Shown in pieces: positions 1 to 8,019 of a stretch of DNA of 46,578 bases. Below the pieces are notes generated by a model, which was not told the origin of the DNA, did no database searches, and saw only the letters and a list, made by a program, of their open reading frames with translations. The stretch is taken from positions 1-46,578 of the forward strand of contig NZ_JAEDAH010000083.1 in assembly GCF_020320395.1 (NCBI RefSeq). The letters run 5' to 3'. Each line of letters opens with the position of its first letter. Positions within the stretch are counted from its first letter, which is position 1. The stretch is from Thalassolituus marinus. GTDB taxonomy: Bacteria > Pseudomonadota > Gammaproteobacteria > Pseudomonadales > Oceanobacteraceae. Made by a program: the position numbers and the translations under genes.

Positions 1-36
1 CGTTTCAGATTGAAAAACAGCAGCTGAGGAATGCTG

Positions 37-69
37 CAGTTTGGAGTGACATCCAGTCACTCCAAACTG
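37..69. repeat. Perfect 14-bp inverted repeat (hairpin)
   Basis: Two perfect 14-bp arms (37-50 and 56-69) are separated by a 5-nt loop. There is no T-run directly after the right arm, so it is not a classical terminator. It lies just before a terminator at 82-101 and touches the dispersed repeat at 68-93. It may be the tail of an upstream transcript outside the window or part of a palindromic mobile repeat. Confidence 0.8.
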
Positions 70-93
70 TGGGACAGCAGTGGCGCATCAGCG
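68..93 (+). repeat. Dispersed repeat, copy A (inverted copy at 46158-46181)
   Basis: An 18-nt core TGTGGGACAGCAGTGGCG (68-85), then CA, then TCAGCG. The same core followed directly by TCAGCG is found on the minus strand at 46158-46181. Both copies sit in non-coding DNA next to a gene end, which suggests a dispersed intergenic repeat. Only two copies are visible here. Confidence 0.7.
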
Positions 94-101
94 CCTTTTT
101 T
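82..101 (+). terminator. Rho-independent terminator
   Basis: Stem GGCGC/GCGCC (82-86, 91-95) with loop ATCA, followed by six T. It would end a plus-strand transcript entering from the left edge. It lies upstream of the NYN gene, which argues against the longer possible start of that gene at 69. Confidence 0.75.
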
Positions 102-131
102 ATTAACCGCAGGCCTGACACGGAAACTGTT

Positions 132-617
132 ATGACAACCCGCACCCTGATTCTGGTCGACGTGCAGAACGTGTACTACACCACGCGCCAGATCTTCCGC
201 CAGAACTTTGATTACAACCGTTTCTGGGCGGCCGCAACCAACAATCGTCAGGTTGTCGGAGCATACGCCTATGCCATCGACCGGGGTGACGCCAAACAGA
301 CCCAGTTCCAGAACATCCTGCGTGCCATTGGTTTTGAGGTAAAGCTGAAACCCTTTATCCAGCGCGCGGATGGCTCCGCCAAAGGGGACTGGGACGTGGG
401 TATCACGGTGGATGCACTGCAACAGTCAGCAGAGGCCGATGAAGTGATTCTGGTTTCCGGTGATGGCGACTTCGATGTACTGGTCAGGGCGTTGCGTCAG
501 AATGGCAAACTGGTACACGTATACAGCGTCGAGAAGCTGACCGCTCAGTCGCTGATTCGCGCAGCCGATCAGTACACGGCTATCAGCGCTGAATTTCTGC
601 TGCCAAAGTCTGACTGA
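132..617 (+). CDS. NYN domain (LabA/DUF88-like) protein
   Basis: 161-residue protein with one NYN domain, a PIN-like nuclease fold. The acidic residues expected of the family are visible: Asp10 in LILVDVQN, Asp87 and Asp89 in GDWDVG, and the SGDGDFD loop at 109-115. Family members are thought to be metal-dependent RNases, or regulators in the LabA group; the substrate of this one is unknown. The start at 132 is chosen because the alternative ATG at 69 lies before a terminator hairpin and adds residues outside the domain. No clear Shine-Dalgarno is visible. It stands alone, with no partner gene suggesting a specific pathway. Confidence 0.85.
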   Translation: MTTRTLILVDVQNVYYTTRQIFRQNFDYNRFWAAATNNRQVVGAYAYAIDRGDAKQTQFQNILRAIGFEVKLKPFIQRADGSAKGDWDVGITVDALQQSAEADEVILVSGDGDFDVLVRALRQNGKLVHVYSVEKLTAQSLIRAADQYTAISAEFLLPKSD

Positions 618-853
618 GACTCTGCGACCGGATGTGACTATTTAAAAAGTTTTAACCTGATCAAAAAATAATCATAGACATTCCCCATCAACACATGTAC
701 CGTTGCGGGCAGCTAGAAAGAAGACCGCGTTTCATATCTGCATTTCGTTGTTTTATTCGTAAACCCTCGTCCTGAAGTTTTAAATCAAGCCTTGTTTCAT
801 GCGCCTCGGCCAGTTGCTGGCCCTATCAATATTTATTATTCAGGATATTTACT
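618..853 (+). promoter_or_regulatory. Promoter region and long leader of the cold-shock gene
   Basis: 236 bp without a gene. The first part (650-690) is A+T-rich and probably holds the promoter, though I cannot fix -35 and -10 boxes. The rest would form a long 5' untranslated leader, as is usual for cspA-type genes whose leader acts as an RNA thermosensor. A GGCCA/TGGCC hairpin lies at 808-822, about 30 nt before the start codon. The boundaries are inferred. Confidence 0.45.
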
Positions 854-1063
854 ATGTCTAAAGTAAAAGGCACCGTTAAGTGGTTTAACGAAGCAAAAGG
901 TTTTGGTTTCATCGAGCAGAGCTCTGGTGGTCCGGACGTATTCGCACACTTCCGCGCGATCGTTGGCAATGGCTTCAAAACTCTGACTGAAGGTCAGCAG
1001 GTTGAATTCATCGTGACTCAGGGCCAGAAAGGTCCTCAGGCCGAAGAGATCGTTGTGCTGTAA
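854..1063 (+). CDS. CspA-family cold-shock protein
   Basis: 69-residue single cold-shock domain, full length for the family. RNP1 (KGFGFI, 15-20) and RNP2 (DVFAHF, 28-33) are present; Ala replaces the more usual Val in RNP2. Such proteins bind single-stranded RNA and DNA and melt RNA structure during cold shock or growth transitions. It has its own long leader and a strong terminator, so it is probably monocistronic. A second cold-shock domain, fused to membrane helices, is at 42648-43139. The C-terminal ends of the two proteins are alike (GQKGPQAE), so they may share ancestry. Confidence 0.95.
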   Translation: MSKVKGTVKWFNEAKGFGFIEQSSGGPDVFAHFRAIVGNGFKTLTEGQQVEFIVTQGQKGPQAEEIVVL

Positions 1064-1080
1064 TCTTACACGCACACAAA

Positions 1081-1116
1081 AAAGCCCCGAATACTCAGTA
1101 TGCGGGGCTTTTTTTT
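1081..1116. terminator. Bidirectional rho-independent terminator
   Basis: Stem AAAGCCCCG (1081-1089) with CGGGGCTTT (1103-1111), preceded by A's and followed by T's. It sits between convergent genes, the cold-shock gene and the PAP2 phosphatase, and can serve both. Confidence 0.9.
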
Positions 1117-1132
1117 ATGCCTGTAACGCAGG

Positions 1133-1801
1133 CTATTGCTGTATGCGGCTATGGCCTAACAGCCACCAGCTGAGTCCGCGATAAACAAAATAACAAACAA
1201 AACCAGCCATCACGGTATCACTTAAAAAGTGACCCCCCTGCACGATCCGCCCGGCACTGACCACACAACCAACCACAATGCCCGCCCATAGCCAGCTGCG
1301 ACGGCGGAACACCCAGGCCAGCGCCATCAGCCAGAAGCCCATCGCTGCATGGCCGCTGACAAACGATGCACACTTTTTCTTCTCGCATTTATCCGAAATG
1401 ACCCAGGCCGGTGTAAAGCCGCTGTGCCCGCCAAATTCTTCCACCTGTTTTGGCCGCGCACGGTCGAAGGTCTCTTTGAATACGCTGTGCACCAGAATGC
1501 CCGGCCCGGCGATCAGGCTGACCAGAATAAACACCCAGATCTTACGCTGCGCTTTGTCGATGCCGTTTTTGACAAAGGTCAGCGCCACCACAATCAGCAG
1601 AACCGGCACCAATACGTATGGCACGTAACGAAACAGAGCATAAACAGAATCACTGATCGGGTGATGATTCAGTGGCCAGCTTTGCGTGGCCGCATCATAG
1701 AACCAGCCACTGACAGCCAGATCAATCTGGGGAAACAGCACAAACGTCAGCGCCATTATCAGAAACAGTATCCAGTCTGCATGCTGTTTTAAGCCGTTCA
1801 T
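1133..1801 (-). CDS. PAP2-family membrane phosphatase
   Basis: 222-residue integral membrane protein with about five or six hydrophobic segments. All three PAP2 motifs are visible: K-x6-RP (KETFDRARP, 109-117), SGH (149-151), and R185 with GGHFLSD (189-195) carrying the catalytic His. The family removes phosphate from lipids such as undecaprenyl diphosphate, phosphatidate or lipid A at the periplasmic face. Cys139 and Cys144 in the loop before SGH are unusual and could form a disulfide. The substrate cannot be told from sequence; a lipid A or isoprenoid phosphatase role is inferred. It shares a non-coding region with the divergent zinc GTPase operon. Confidence 0.9.
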   Translation of the reverse strand: MNGLKQHADWILFLIMALTFVLFPQIDLAVSGWFYDAATQSWPLNHHPISDSVYALFRYVPYVLVPVLLIVVALTFVKNGIDKAQRKIWVFILVSLIAGPGILVHSVFKETFDRARPKQVEEFGGHSGFTPAWVISDKCEKKKCASFVSGHAAMGFWLMALAWVFRRRSWLWAGIVVGCVVSAGRIVQGGHFLSDTVMAGFVCYFVYRGLSWWLLGHSRIQQ

Positions 1802-1925
1802 AACAATGCCCCCCAGGCCCTGAAAAATCAGCCGCTGAGGATACCGGTTTTGCGCTGCCGTGCCTAACCCGTCCGGTGCCTTCCCCCCCTTTTTCTGCTC
1901 CCTCTTCCAAATCGACCCTTGAAAA

Positions 1926-1945
1926 TGTTATGTTGTAACATAACA
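1926..1945. promoter_or_regulatory. Putative Zur box upstream of zigA
   Basis: Perfect 9-2-9 palindrome with arms TGTTATGTT and AACATAACA. Its first 15 nt match the known Zur consensus TGTTATANTATAACA at 12 of 14 fixed positions by eye. It lies 22 bp before the start of a COG0523 GTPase, a classic Zur target. Zinc-bound Zur would repress from here. Confidence 0.75.
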
Positions 1946-1967
1946 ATTAATAGTAAGAGCATCTGAC

Positions 1968-3191
1968 ATGATGACAAACTCCTCCGTGCATCAGGCCGAC
2001 GACCGCCTGCCAGTGACTGTTTTATCGGGCTTTCTGGGCGCAGGGAAAACCACCCTGCTCAACCACATCCTGACCAACCGCGAAAACCTCAGAGTGGCTG
2101 TCATCGTGAATGACATGAGCGAAGTGAACATCGACGCCGCCTTTGTTCAGGATGAAGTCGAGCTGAAACGCGGAGAGGAGAAGCTGGTTGAGATGAGCAA
2201 TGGCTGCATTTGCTGCACCTTGCGTGAAGACCTGCTGATTGAAGTCAGCCGTCTGGCATCCGCCGGTAAATTTGATTATCTGGTCATTGAGAGCACCGGT
2301 ATTGCAGAGCCCCTGCCGGTGGCAGAGACCTTCACCTTCGCTGATGAAGATGGTGTCAGTCTGTCGGATATCGCCCGACTGGATACGCTGGTGACCGTGG
2401 TCGACGCCATCAACTTTCTGAAAGATTTTGACGAAGCGAAATCCCTGCAGGAAACCGGTGAATCACTCGGTGAAGAAGATCAGCGTAGCGTGGCCGACCT
2501 GCTGATTGATCAGATTGAGTTCTGCGACAAGTTGCTGATCAGCAAAACCGATCTGGCAACACCGGAGCAGCTGGAGCGGGTGAAAGAAATTCTGCATACC
2601 CTGAATCCACGCGCCGAAATTATCCCGATGGTGAAAGGCAATGCACCACTGGAAAAAGTGCTCGGCACCCATAGCTTCGATTTTGACGAAGCGGCAGCAG
2701 CACCTGGCTGGCTGAAAGAGTTGCGCGGTGAACACACGCCGGAAACTGAAGAATATGGCATCAGCAGCTTCGCCTATCGGGCTCACCGCCCATTTCACCC
2801 GCAAAAGTTCTATCAGTTCCTTCATCAGGACTGGCCTGAAGGTAAGCTGATCCGCTCTAAAGGCTATTTCTGGCTCGCCAGCCGTCCGCAGTTTGCCGGT
2901 CAGTGGAGTCAGGCTGGCGGCATTGCGCATCACGGTTTCGCCGGTATGTTCTGGAAGGCAGTCCCGCAAGAGCGCTGGCCACAGGATGAAGAATCCATTG
3001 CCTACATAAAAGAGAAATGGGTAGAGCCTTTTGGCGATATGCGTCAGGAGCTGGTGTTTATTGGCCAGCGTCTGGACGAAGCTGCAATCCGTCAGCAGCT
3101 GGACAGCTGTCTGCTAAGTGATGAGGAATTGCTTGCCGGTCAGGACTACTGGAAAACACTCGCCGATCCGTTTCCAGCCTGGGGGGAATAA
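1968..3191 (+). CDS. zigA: COG0523 zinc metallochaperone GTPase (ZigA type)
   Basis: 407-residue G3E GTPase of the CobW/COG0523 group. Visible motifs are Walker [10 protein letters not shown] (21-29), the metal-binding CxCC (CICC, 80-83), and SKTD in place of NKxD. The C-terminal half is a CobW_C-type domain. Family members such as ZigA, YciC and ZagA/ZNG1 use GTP to pass zinc to client enzymes when zinc is scarce. A Zur-like operator lies just upstream and DUF1826 follows with no gap (stop TAA directly before ATG), as in the Pseudomonas zigA-type locus. The start could be either of the tandem ATGs at 1968 or 1971. A cobalamin role (CobW itself) is unlikely because no cobalamin genes are nearby. 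Confidence 0.9.
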   Translation: MMTNSSVHQADDRLPVTVLSGFLGAGKTTLLNHILTNRENLRVAVIVNDMSEVNIDAAFVQDEVELKRGEEKLVEMSNGCICCTLREDLLIEVSRLASAGKFDYLVIESTGIAEPLPVAETFTFADEDGVSLSDIARLDTLVTVVDAINFLKDFDEAKSLQETGESLGEEDQRSVADLLIDQIEFCDKLLISKTDLATPEQLERVKEILHTLNPRAEIIPMVKGNAPLEKVLGTHSFDFDEAAAAPGWLKELRGEHTPETEEYGISSFAYRAHRPFHPQKFYQFLHQDWPEGKLIRSKGYFWLASRPQFAGQWSQAGGIAHHGFAGMFWKAVPQERWPQDEESIAYIKEKWVEPFGDMRQELVFIGQRLDEAAIRQQLDSCLLSDEELLAGQDYWKTLADPFPAWGE

Positions 3192-3839
3192 ATGAATACA
3201 GCCGTTCATACAGAAGACCGCTCACTCAGTCCTGTACCACTACTGGTCAGTGGCGACGACTGGAACGTACTCACCGCCATCTACGATGACGACGTCAACA
3301 TCGCCATTGCCCGTCAGCTGTTGGGTGGCCAGGAGTTAAGCGCTGTGGTTTCTGCTCTGCTCAACCATCCTCAGACACCATCACTACGGATGTCTGGCAG
3401 CCCGCAGCAGTGTTACGACGCCATCATCAATGATCTGCCACACACATCATCGCTGGTCGTTCTGGCGGAGGCGGTAAAGCTGTTGGCCGAAGCCTTCAGT
3501 ACGCTGTTTGATCTGGATAAGGTCGGGCTGCGTATTGACCGTCTGCAACGGGCTATGTGCCCGCGTTTTCATGTGGATCACGTACCCGTCAGACTGCTAT
3601 GGACACTGGCCGGGCCAGCGACGGAATGGTTACCGGAAAAAGCCCTGGACCGCAGCCAGCTGCGTGGCGCTGGCGAGCCCTGCACCGACACGAACATGAT
3701 TCAGCAGATACAAGCCGGTGACATCGCTCTGATCAAAGGCGAAGCCTGGGAAGGAAACGAAGGGCGTGGCTTAGTCCACCGCTCCCCGGCGCTGCTTCCT
3801 GATGAACAGCGCCTGGTTCTGACCATGGACTTTGCATGA
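3192..3839 (+). CDS. DUF1826 protein, partner of the zinc GTPase
   Basis: 215-residue soluble protein. The central CPRFHVDHVP block and the C-terminal ALIKGEAWEGN...GLVHRSPA block are typical of DUF1826. The HxD pair and the later His resemble the metal triad of a double-stranded beta-helix dioxygenase, with Arg next to the second His. This is inference; the family has no proven activity that I know of. Its ATG follows the zigA stop directly, so the two are translationally coupled and share the Zur-type control. The pairing with COG0523 also occurs in pseudomonads. Confidence 0.85.
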   Translation: MNTAVHTEDRSLSPVPLLVSGDDWNVLTAIYDDDVNIAIARQLLGGQELSAVVSALLNHPQTPSLRMSGSPQQCYDAIINDLPHTSSLVVLAEAVKLLAEAFSTLFDLDKVGLRIDRLQRAMCPRFHVDHVPVRLLWTLAGPATEWLPEKALDRSQLRGAGEPCTDTNMIQQIQAGDIALIKGEAWEGNEGRGLVHRSPALLPDEQRLVLTMDFA

Positions 3840-3868
3840 CGTTGCTGCCCGCGGAAACATACAGTCAT

Positions 3869-3926
3869 GCGAAGGCTGTTGTTAGGCGAAGGCTATTGTC
3901 CCGGGCAGCTATCGCCTACTGCCCGG
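3869..3926. repeat. Short tandem direct repeat and hairpin after DUF1826
   Basis: Two 14-nt direct repeats with one mismatch (3869-3882 and 3886-3899; GCGAAGGCT then G or A, then TTGT). A perfect 8-bp stem follows (CCGGGCAG 3901-3908, CTGCCCGG 3919-3926), whose loop contains the stop codon of the minus-strand DUF3299 gene. No T-run is seen on either strand. It may be a weak bidirectional stop or RNA-stabilising structure for the two convergent genes. Confidence 0.55.
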
Positions 3927-4500
3927 TGTAAAGCTCAATCTGATCGACCGTCATGCGATAGGCTGAGGTCGCCACCTCATTGGTTTTCACATCGGTATAA
4001 ATCGTGCCGTAAACCCAGTAAGGGTCGTAAATGGTATCCATCTTAATACCTTCACTGCTCTGCATCAGAATCAGCTGATTCGGCGGTGGTGGTGGCAGAT
4101 GGATACAGGCGCCGTAATATGGCACCAGAAAAAATTCCTTCACCACCTGCTCGTCGTCGAACTCAATCGGTACCACGTAACCGGGAATGCGAATCTGCTG
4201 GCCGTTAAACTCCGGGCGCACATTCACCGACTGCAATGCTCTGTCCCACTCGCTTGCAGGCTCCGCTGCTTTATCCACTGCTACGCCCACTGCCGCTTCA
4301 ATCTGATCTTCAAGTGATCCCTCGGCGACATCTGCCAGCTCCGCCGGTGGTTTCGACAACGCCTGGTAATCAGCATCCGGTAATAACTCGGAAAACTCGA
4401 TTTCACGATAGTCGCGTCCCTGTGCCTCAGCGGTTGCCGCTGATACCTGCAGCACCAGCGCGGCCGTAACCGGCACACACAAAGATAAGAATCTGCCCAT
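3916..4500 (-). CDS. DUF3299 periplasmic protein, Zur-regulon type
   Basis: 194-residue exported protein with an N-terminal signal peptide (hydrophobic stretch about 5-22, cleavage near residue 24). The conserved DUF3299 core VPYYGACIHLPPPPPNQ is near residues 126-142, with Cys and His as possible metal ligands. The related gene PA4066 of P. aeruginosa sits with a His-rich protein, an ABC ATPase and an FtsX-like permease that respond to zinc; V. cholerae has a similar zrg set. Here it is divergent from the same kinds of genes and shares an intergenic region with two Zur-like boxes. The molecular function is unknown. Confidence 0.88.
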   Translation of the reverse strand: MGRFLSLCVPVTAALVLQVSAATAEAQGRDYREIEFSELLPDADYQALSKPPAELADVAEGSLEDQIEAAVGVAVDKAAEPASEWDRALQSVNVRPEFNGQQIRIPGYVVPIEFDDEQVVKEFFLVPYYGACIHLPPPPPNQLILMQSSEGIKMDTIYDPYWVYGTIYTDVKTNEVATSAYRMTVDQIELYTGQ

Positions 4501-4520
4501 GAGGCTTTCCTTTTAATGAA

Positions 4521-4535
4521 CGATATAATATAACA
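4521..4535. promoter_or_regulatory. Putative Zur box 1 in the divergent promoter
   Basis: CGATATAATATAACA matches the Zur consensus TGTTATANTATAACA at 12 of 14 fixed positions. It lies 20 bp before the DUF3299 start codon, where bound Zur could block transcription toward that gene. Confidence 0.72.
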
Positions 4536-4542
4536 TACCGGA

Positions 4543-4557
4543 AGTTACACTATAACA
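4543..4557. promoter_or_regulatory. Putative Zur box 2 in the divergent promoter
   Basis: AGTTACACTATAACA matches the Zur consensus at 12 of 14 fixed positions. Its centre is 22 bp (about two helical turns) from box 1, so two Zur dimers could bind the same DNA face and control both divergent transcripts. Confidence 0.68.
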
Positions 4558-4604
4558 CTCCAGTAGATCCTCTGTTTGCAGAGGCGATTATAAGGGTCAG
4601 TGCC

Positions 4605-5870
4605 ATGAATTCACGCAGGTTTCCTTCGTTCTCCTTCCCGGCCAAAGCGTCCGTCAAAACACTGGCTGCACTGATTGCGACCAGTACCCTGCTGACCGCC
4701 TGTGGTGGCGGTAGCAGCCAGAGTACGGAAGAGACCAGCGACGAACATGAACACACAGGGCGTCTGCTGTTCTCTCTGTCTGACAGCGATACTCTGATGG
4801 TATTCGACCAGGAAGAAAGCGCCTTCGAATCCGTTGAAGACAGTGCTGCTGGTAACGCTGCCACCCTGGTACTGGCAGACAATGGCCTGAGTGCCGCGGT
4901 ACTCAGCAATGGCATCGCTGATTTCGTTTACTCCGGCCTGCACTCAGAAGAAGAGGAAGAAGCACTGGTAGAAGCTGAAGGCGAACATGGTCACGAAGAA
5001 GCGGAATTACTGTCTCGGAGTCTGGATACCGTAACCGCGATGACCAGTACCCAAGGGCATTTCTCATTGCTGCAGAGCGGTAGCACGGTATTGCTGCCGG
5101 CTGAGGATCTGGAAGATACTGAACTGGACTTTGAAAACACCACTGGCCCGGCCAGTCAGACTTACCCGGGTCTGTTACTGGAAGAAGAACACGAGTTGAT
5201 GCTGTTCTTTGCCGCCGACAAAGCACAGGTGTATGAAGCAGGAGCAGCCACGGGTGACGAGTTCAGCTGTACCAACCCGGCTGCCAGCGTTCAGGGCACC
5301 GAGTTTGCGCTGGTACTGTGCGATGAAGGCGTACTGACCGTTAAAGTTGAAGAAACAGAAACCGATCATGAAATCGACAGCGACACTCTGACCGCATTGA
5401 GCAGTGCGACTCAGCTGCGCAGCAACGGCCATGATTTCGCCGCCTTCAGTGCCGATGGGTTATGGCTGATTCATGAAGACGACAACGAAACGCTGCAAGC
5501 AGAAACCGTTAGCCTGACGGATGTCGACAATATCTGTAATGCAGCTTTCGCCACTGAAGATGAAGAATCACTGGCGGTACTGAACAGCGCCGGCTACCTG
5601 CATATTATTGATGCCGAATCTGCCGAAGAAACCCGTATCGCTCTGGATGAAACCGTAACCACCAATCTGAGTTGCGATGCTCTGACGCTGGCCAATGGCC
5701 CGGAAGGCTTTATGGTGGTCGATAAAAACGACGGTATCCTGTACATCATCGACGCCCACGACGGCAGCCCGTACCATGTGCACAGCCGTTATCAGGATAA
5801 CGCCCTGACAACGTTGGCGGATGTGGTATTAATGCACGCCATCGACGCCGAACATGCTCATGAACACTAA
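4605..5870 (+). CDS. His/Glu-rich lipoprotein, possible AztD-like zinc chaperone
   Basis: 421-residue exported lipoprotein; the lipobox LLTAC places lipidated Cys at residue 33, followed by a GGGSS linker. The mature protein is very acidic, with His-containing clusters: DEHEHTG just after the lipobox, GEHGHEEAE around 125-133, and AEHAHEH at the C-terminus. The repeated short strands and a His-rich loop after blade-like segments recall AztD, a beta-propeller periplasmic zinc metallochaperone; this assignment is my inference. The start has an AAGGG ribosome site and lies downstream of two Zur-like boxes. It overlaps or abuts the TonB receptor gene, so the products are made together. DUF2796/ZrgA would be the usual His-rich partner in this locus type, but this protein is longer and does not look like it. 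Confidence 0.75.
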   Translation: MNSRRFPSFSFPAKASVKTLAALIATSTLLTACGGGSSQSTEETSDEHEHTGRLLFSLSDSDTLMVFDQEESAFESVEDSAAGNAATLVLADNGLSAAVLSNGIADFVYSGLHSEEEEEALVEAEGEHGHEEAELLSRSLDTVTAMTSTQGHFSLLQSGSTVLLPAEDLEDTELDFENTTGPASQTYPGLLLEEEHELMLFFAADKAQVYEAGAATGDEFSCTNPAASVQGTEFALVLCDEGVLTVKVEETETDHEIDSDTLTALSSATQLRSNGHDFAAFSADGLWLIHEDDNETLQAETVSLTDVDNICNAAFATEDEESLAVLNSAGYLHIIDAESAEETRIALDETVTTNLSCDALTLANGPEGFMVVDKNDGILYIIDAHDGSPYHVHSRYQDNALTTLADVVLMHAIDAEHAHEH

Positions 5871-5883
5871 GAAGAAAAACTGT

Positions 5884-7998
5884 ATGCGCTTTCCGCTTTA
5901 TCACACATTACTGGGCCTGACATTGTCAGGCCCTTTCCTGCTACATGCCGAAGACGATACCGCCCAGCTCGATAAAGTTGTGGTCAGCGACAGTGAACAG
6001 AGCGGGATATTCGATAGCGCTCAGCCTGCCACCGTACTGTCAGCGGAAGACATTCAAGGCAACAGTGGCGATACCCTGGGCACTCTGCTCGAGCGCCTGC
6101 CGGGTGTCAGCAATGCCTCGTTCGGGCCCGGTGTGGGTCGTCCGGTAGTACGTGGCATGAGCGGTAGCCGGGTAAAAATCCTGCAGAACGGCAGCGACAG
6201 TTCCGACCTGTCGGCCATGAGTTCTGACCACGCTACCATGACCGAGGCCAGTGTTGCCGAACAGGTTGAAGTGATTCACGGACCAGCGGCCCTGATCTAC
6301 GGTGACGGCAGCATCGGTGGTGTAGTGAATCTGATTGATAACCGTATTCATGAACAGCCTCGTCAAGGGGTGCACGGTCAGGTGAATGCTCGCGTCAGCA
6401 GCAACGACAGCGGCTATAACCTGTCGGCACTGATGGATGCGGGCAAAGGCGACTGGACCCTGCATCTGGATGGTTTTGACCGCAGCAGCGAAAACTACCG
6501 CAGTGGCGACGAAGCCTCGACACCGGCTGGCAGCAATGGCGGTGACATCGCCAACAGCGACAGTCAGGGCAAAGGAGGCGCACTGGCGCTGAGCTGGGCT
6601 GATGGCGAACGTGGTTTTGCCGGTATCAGTCTGAGCACGCTGGATTACGATTACGGCGTGCCGAATACCGATGGTGAAGACTACCGGGTAAAACCCCAGC
6701 AAACGCGCCTGGATGTGAAAGGCGGCTGGCGCCCCGCGGCCGATTCGGCACTTAACTGGATTGAAGAATGGCGTCTGGAATTAAGCCACAACGACTACCA
6801 GCACGACGAAACTGACGGTGATCTGGTGGTTGGCCTGTTCGATCAGCAGAGCTCCGAACTGAGCAGCCGTCTGCGTCATAGCTTCGGTCGCTGGAGCGGT
6901 ACACTGGGAATACAGGTTAAGCAGCAGGAGCTGGCGCTGTGCCACAACCATGCTGGCTGTGATTCGATTCCGTCTTACCCGCAGCTGAGCTGGGACGGCA
7001 GCATGGGCACCAACTTCACCTCAGTCACGGCTGACGATGGCACTGTGTATGTTTTTGCCCACGACACGCCGATGCCGGAAACCACCAGCACCGACATCGG
7101 TGTATTTATGGTGGAACAGCGCGACTGGTCTCAGGGTGTCATTGAGCTGGGCGCACGACTCGATCAGCGTACCATTGAGTCCGATCCATCCGTCATTCGC
7201 CCGGCGGCACGTCAGTCTGAAGACTACTATGACGATAAAACCTTTACCCCACTGACCCTGTCAGCGTCTGCTACCTGGGTAGTGAACGATGCGCAACGTT
7301 TTGGTCTGAGTCTGGCACGCGTGCAGCGCGCACCGGATGCCCAGTCATTATTCTGGAATGGCGACCACCACGCGACCTTTGCCTTCCAGCTGGACAACCC
7401 CGACCTGGGCATCGAAACCGCCATAACCACCGAACTGAACTGGATGCTGGTTGATAGCGCTAACGAGGTGAAAGTCTCGCTGTATCACTACCATTTCAAC
7501 GATTACATCTACAACAATCTGCAGTCAGTGACAGACCCCTTCCATGACGAAGCAGTATATCGTCACGAGCAGGCCGATGCCCGTTTCAGCGGTGCAGAAT
7601 TCAGCTGGGCTCACCAACTGACGGATAGCTGGTCAACTGACGTTAACAGCGACTATGTGCGTGCTCGTCTGGCGCAGGGCGGCGACCTGCCACGCACACC
7701 ACCAGCCAGTATGCGCCTGGGTGTTAACTGGCAACAGAATGGCTGGCAGGCCCGGGCTGAAACTCAGGCGGTGGCCAGTCAGAAACGCATCGCCGATAAC
7801 GAAACCGCCACTGGTGACTACATGCTGCTGAACGCCAGTGTGCAGTATCTGCAGTTTATTGGTGCTCAGGAGGTGAACTGGCGTCTGGCGCTGAACAATA
7901 TCACCGACGAATACGCCACCAACCATGTGTCGTATCTTAAGTACGCAGCACCACTGGCAGGACGTAATATTCAGGCCGGTGTAAACTGGCGCTTCTGA
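5884..7998 (+). CDS. znuD: ZnuD-type TonB-dependent outer-membrane zinc receptor
   Basis: About 704 residues: signal peptide ending at LLHA, a plug domain, then a 22-strand barrel ending in Phe. The plug carries the ZnuD/PA0781-like stretches RGMSGSRVKILQNG, the SSDHA motif and EVIHGPAALIYG. An extracellular-loop segment CHNHAGC (about 6940-6960) offers Cys and His ligands, like the zinc-binding loop of ZnuD. It takes up zinc through the outer membrane using TonB energy. The start at 5884 has AAGAAG nine bases upstream; in-frame ATGs at 5854 and 5860 overlap the previous gene and would lengthen the signal peptide. It follows the lipoprotein and precedes the ABC genes in one apparent operon. 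Confidence 0.9.
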   Translation: MRFPLYHTLLGLTLSGPFLLHAEDDTAQLDKVVVSDSEQSGIFDSAQPATVLSAEDIQGNSGDTLGTLLERLPGVSNASFGPGVGRPVVRGMSGSRVKILQNGSDSSDLSAMSSDHATMTEASVAEQVEVIHGPAALIYGDGSIGGVVNLIDNRIHEQPRQGVHGQVNARVSSNDSGYNLSALMDAGKGDWTLHLDGFDRSSENYRSGDEASTPAGSNGGDIANSDSQGKGGALALSWADGERGFAGISLSTLDYDYGVPNTDGEDYRVKPQQTRLDVKGGWRPAADSALNWIEEWRLELSHNDYQHDETDGDLVVGLFDQQSSELSSRLRHSFGRWSGTLGIQVKQQELALCHNHAGCDSIPSYPQLSWDGSMGTNFTSVTADDGTVYVFAHDTPMPETTSTDIGVFMVEQRDWSQGVIELGARLDQRTIESDPSVIRPAARQSEDYYDDKTFTPLTLSASATWVVNDAQRFGLSLARVQRAPDAQSLFWNGDHHATFAFQLDNPDLGIETAITTELNWMLVDSANEVKVSLYHYHFNDYIYNNLQSVTDPFHDEAVYRHEQADARFSGAEFSWAHQLTDSWSTDVNSDYVRARLAQGGDLPRTPPASMRLGVNWQQNGWQARAETQAVASQKRIADNETATGDYMLLNASVQYLQFIGAQEVNWRLALNNITDEYATNHVSYLKYAAPLAGRNIQAGVNWRF

Positions 7999-8019
7999 TT
8001 TTTTACGGACGGCCAGCGG

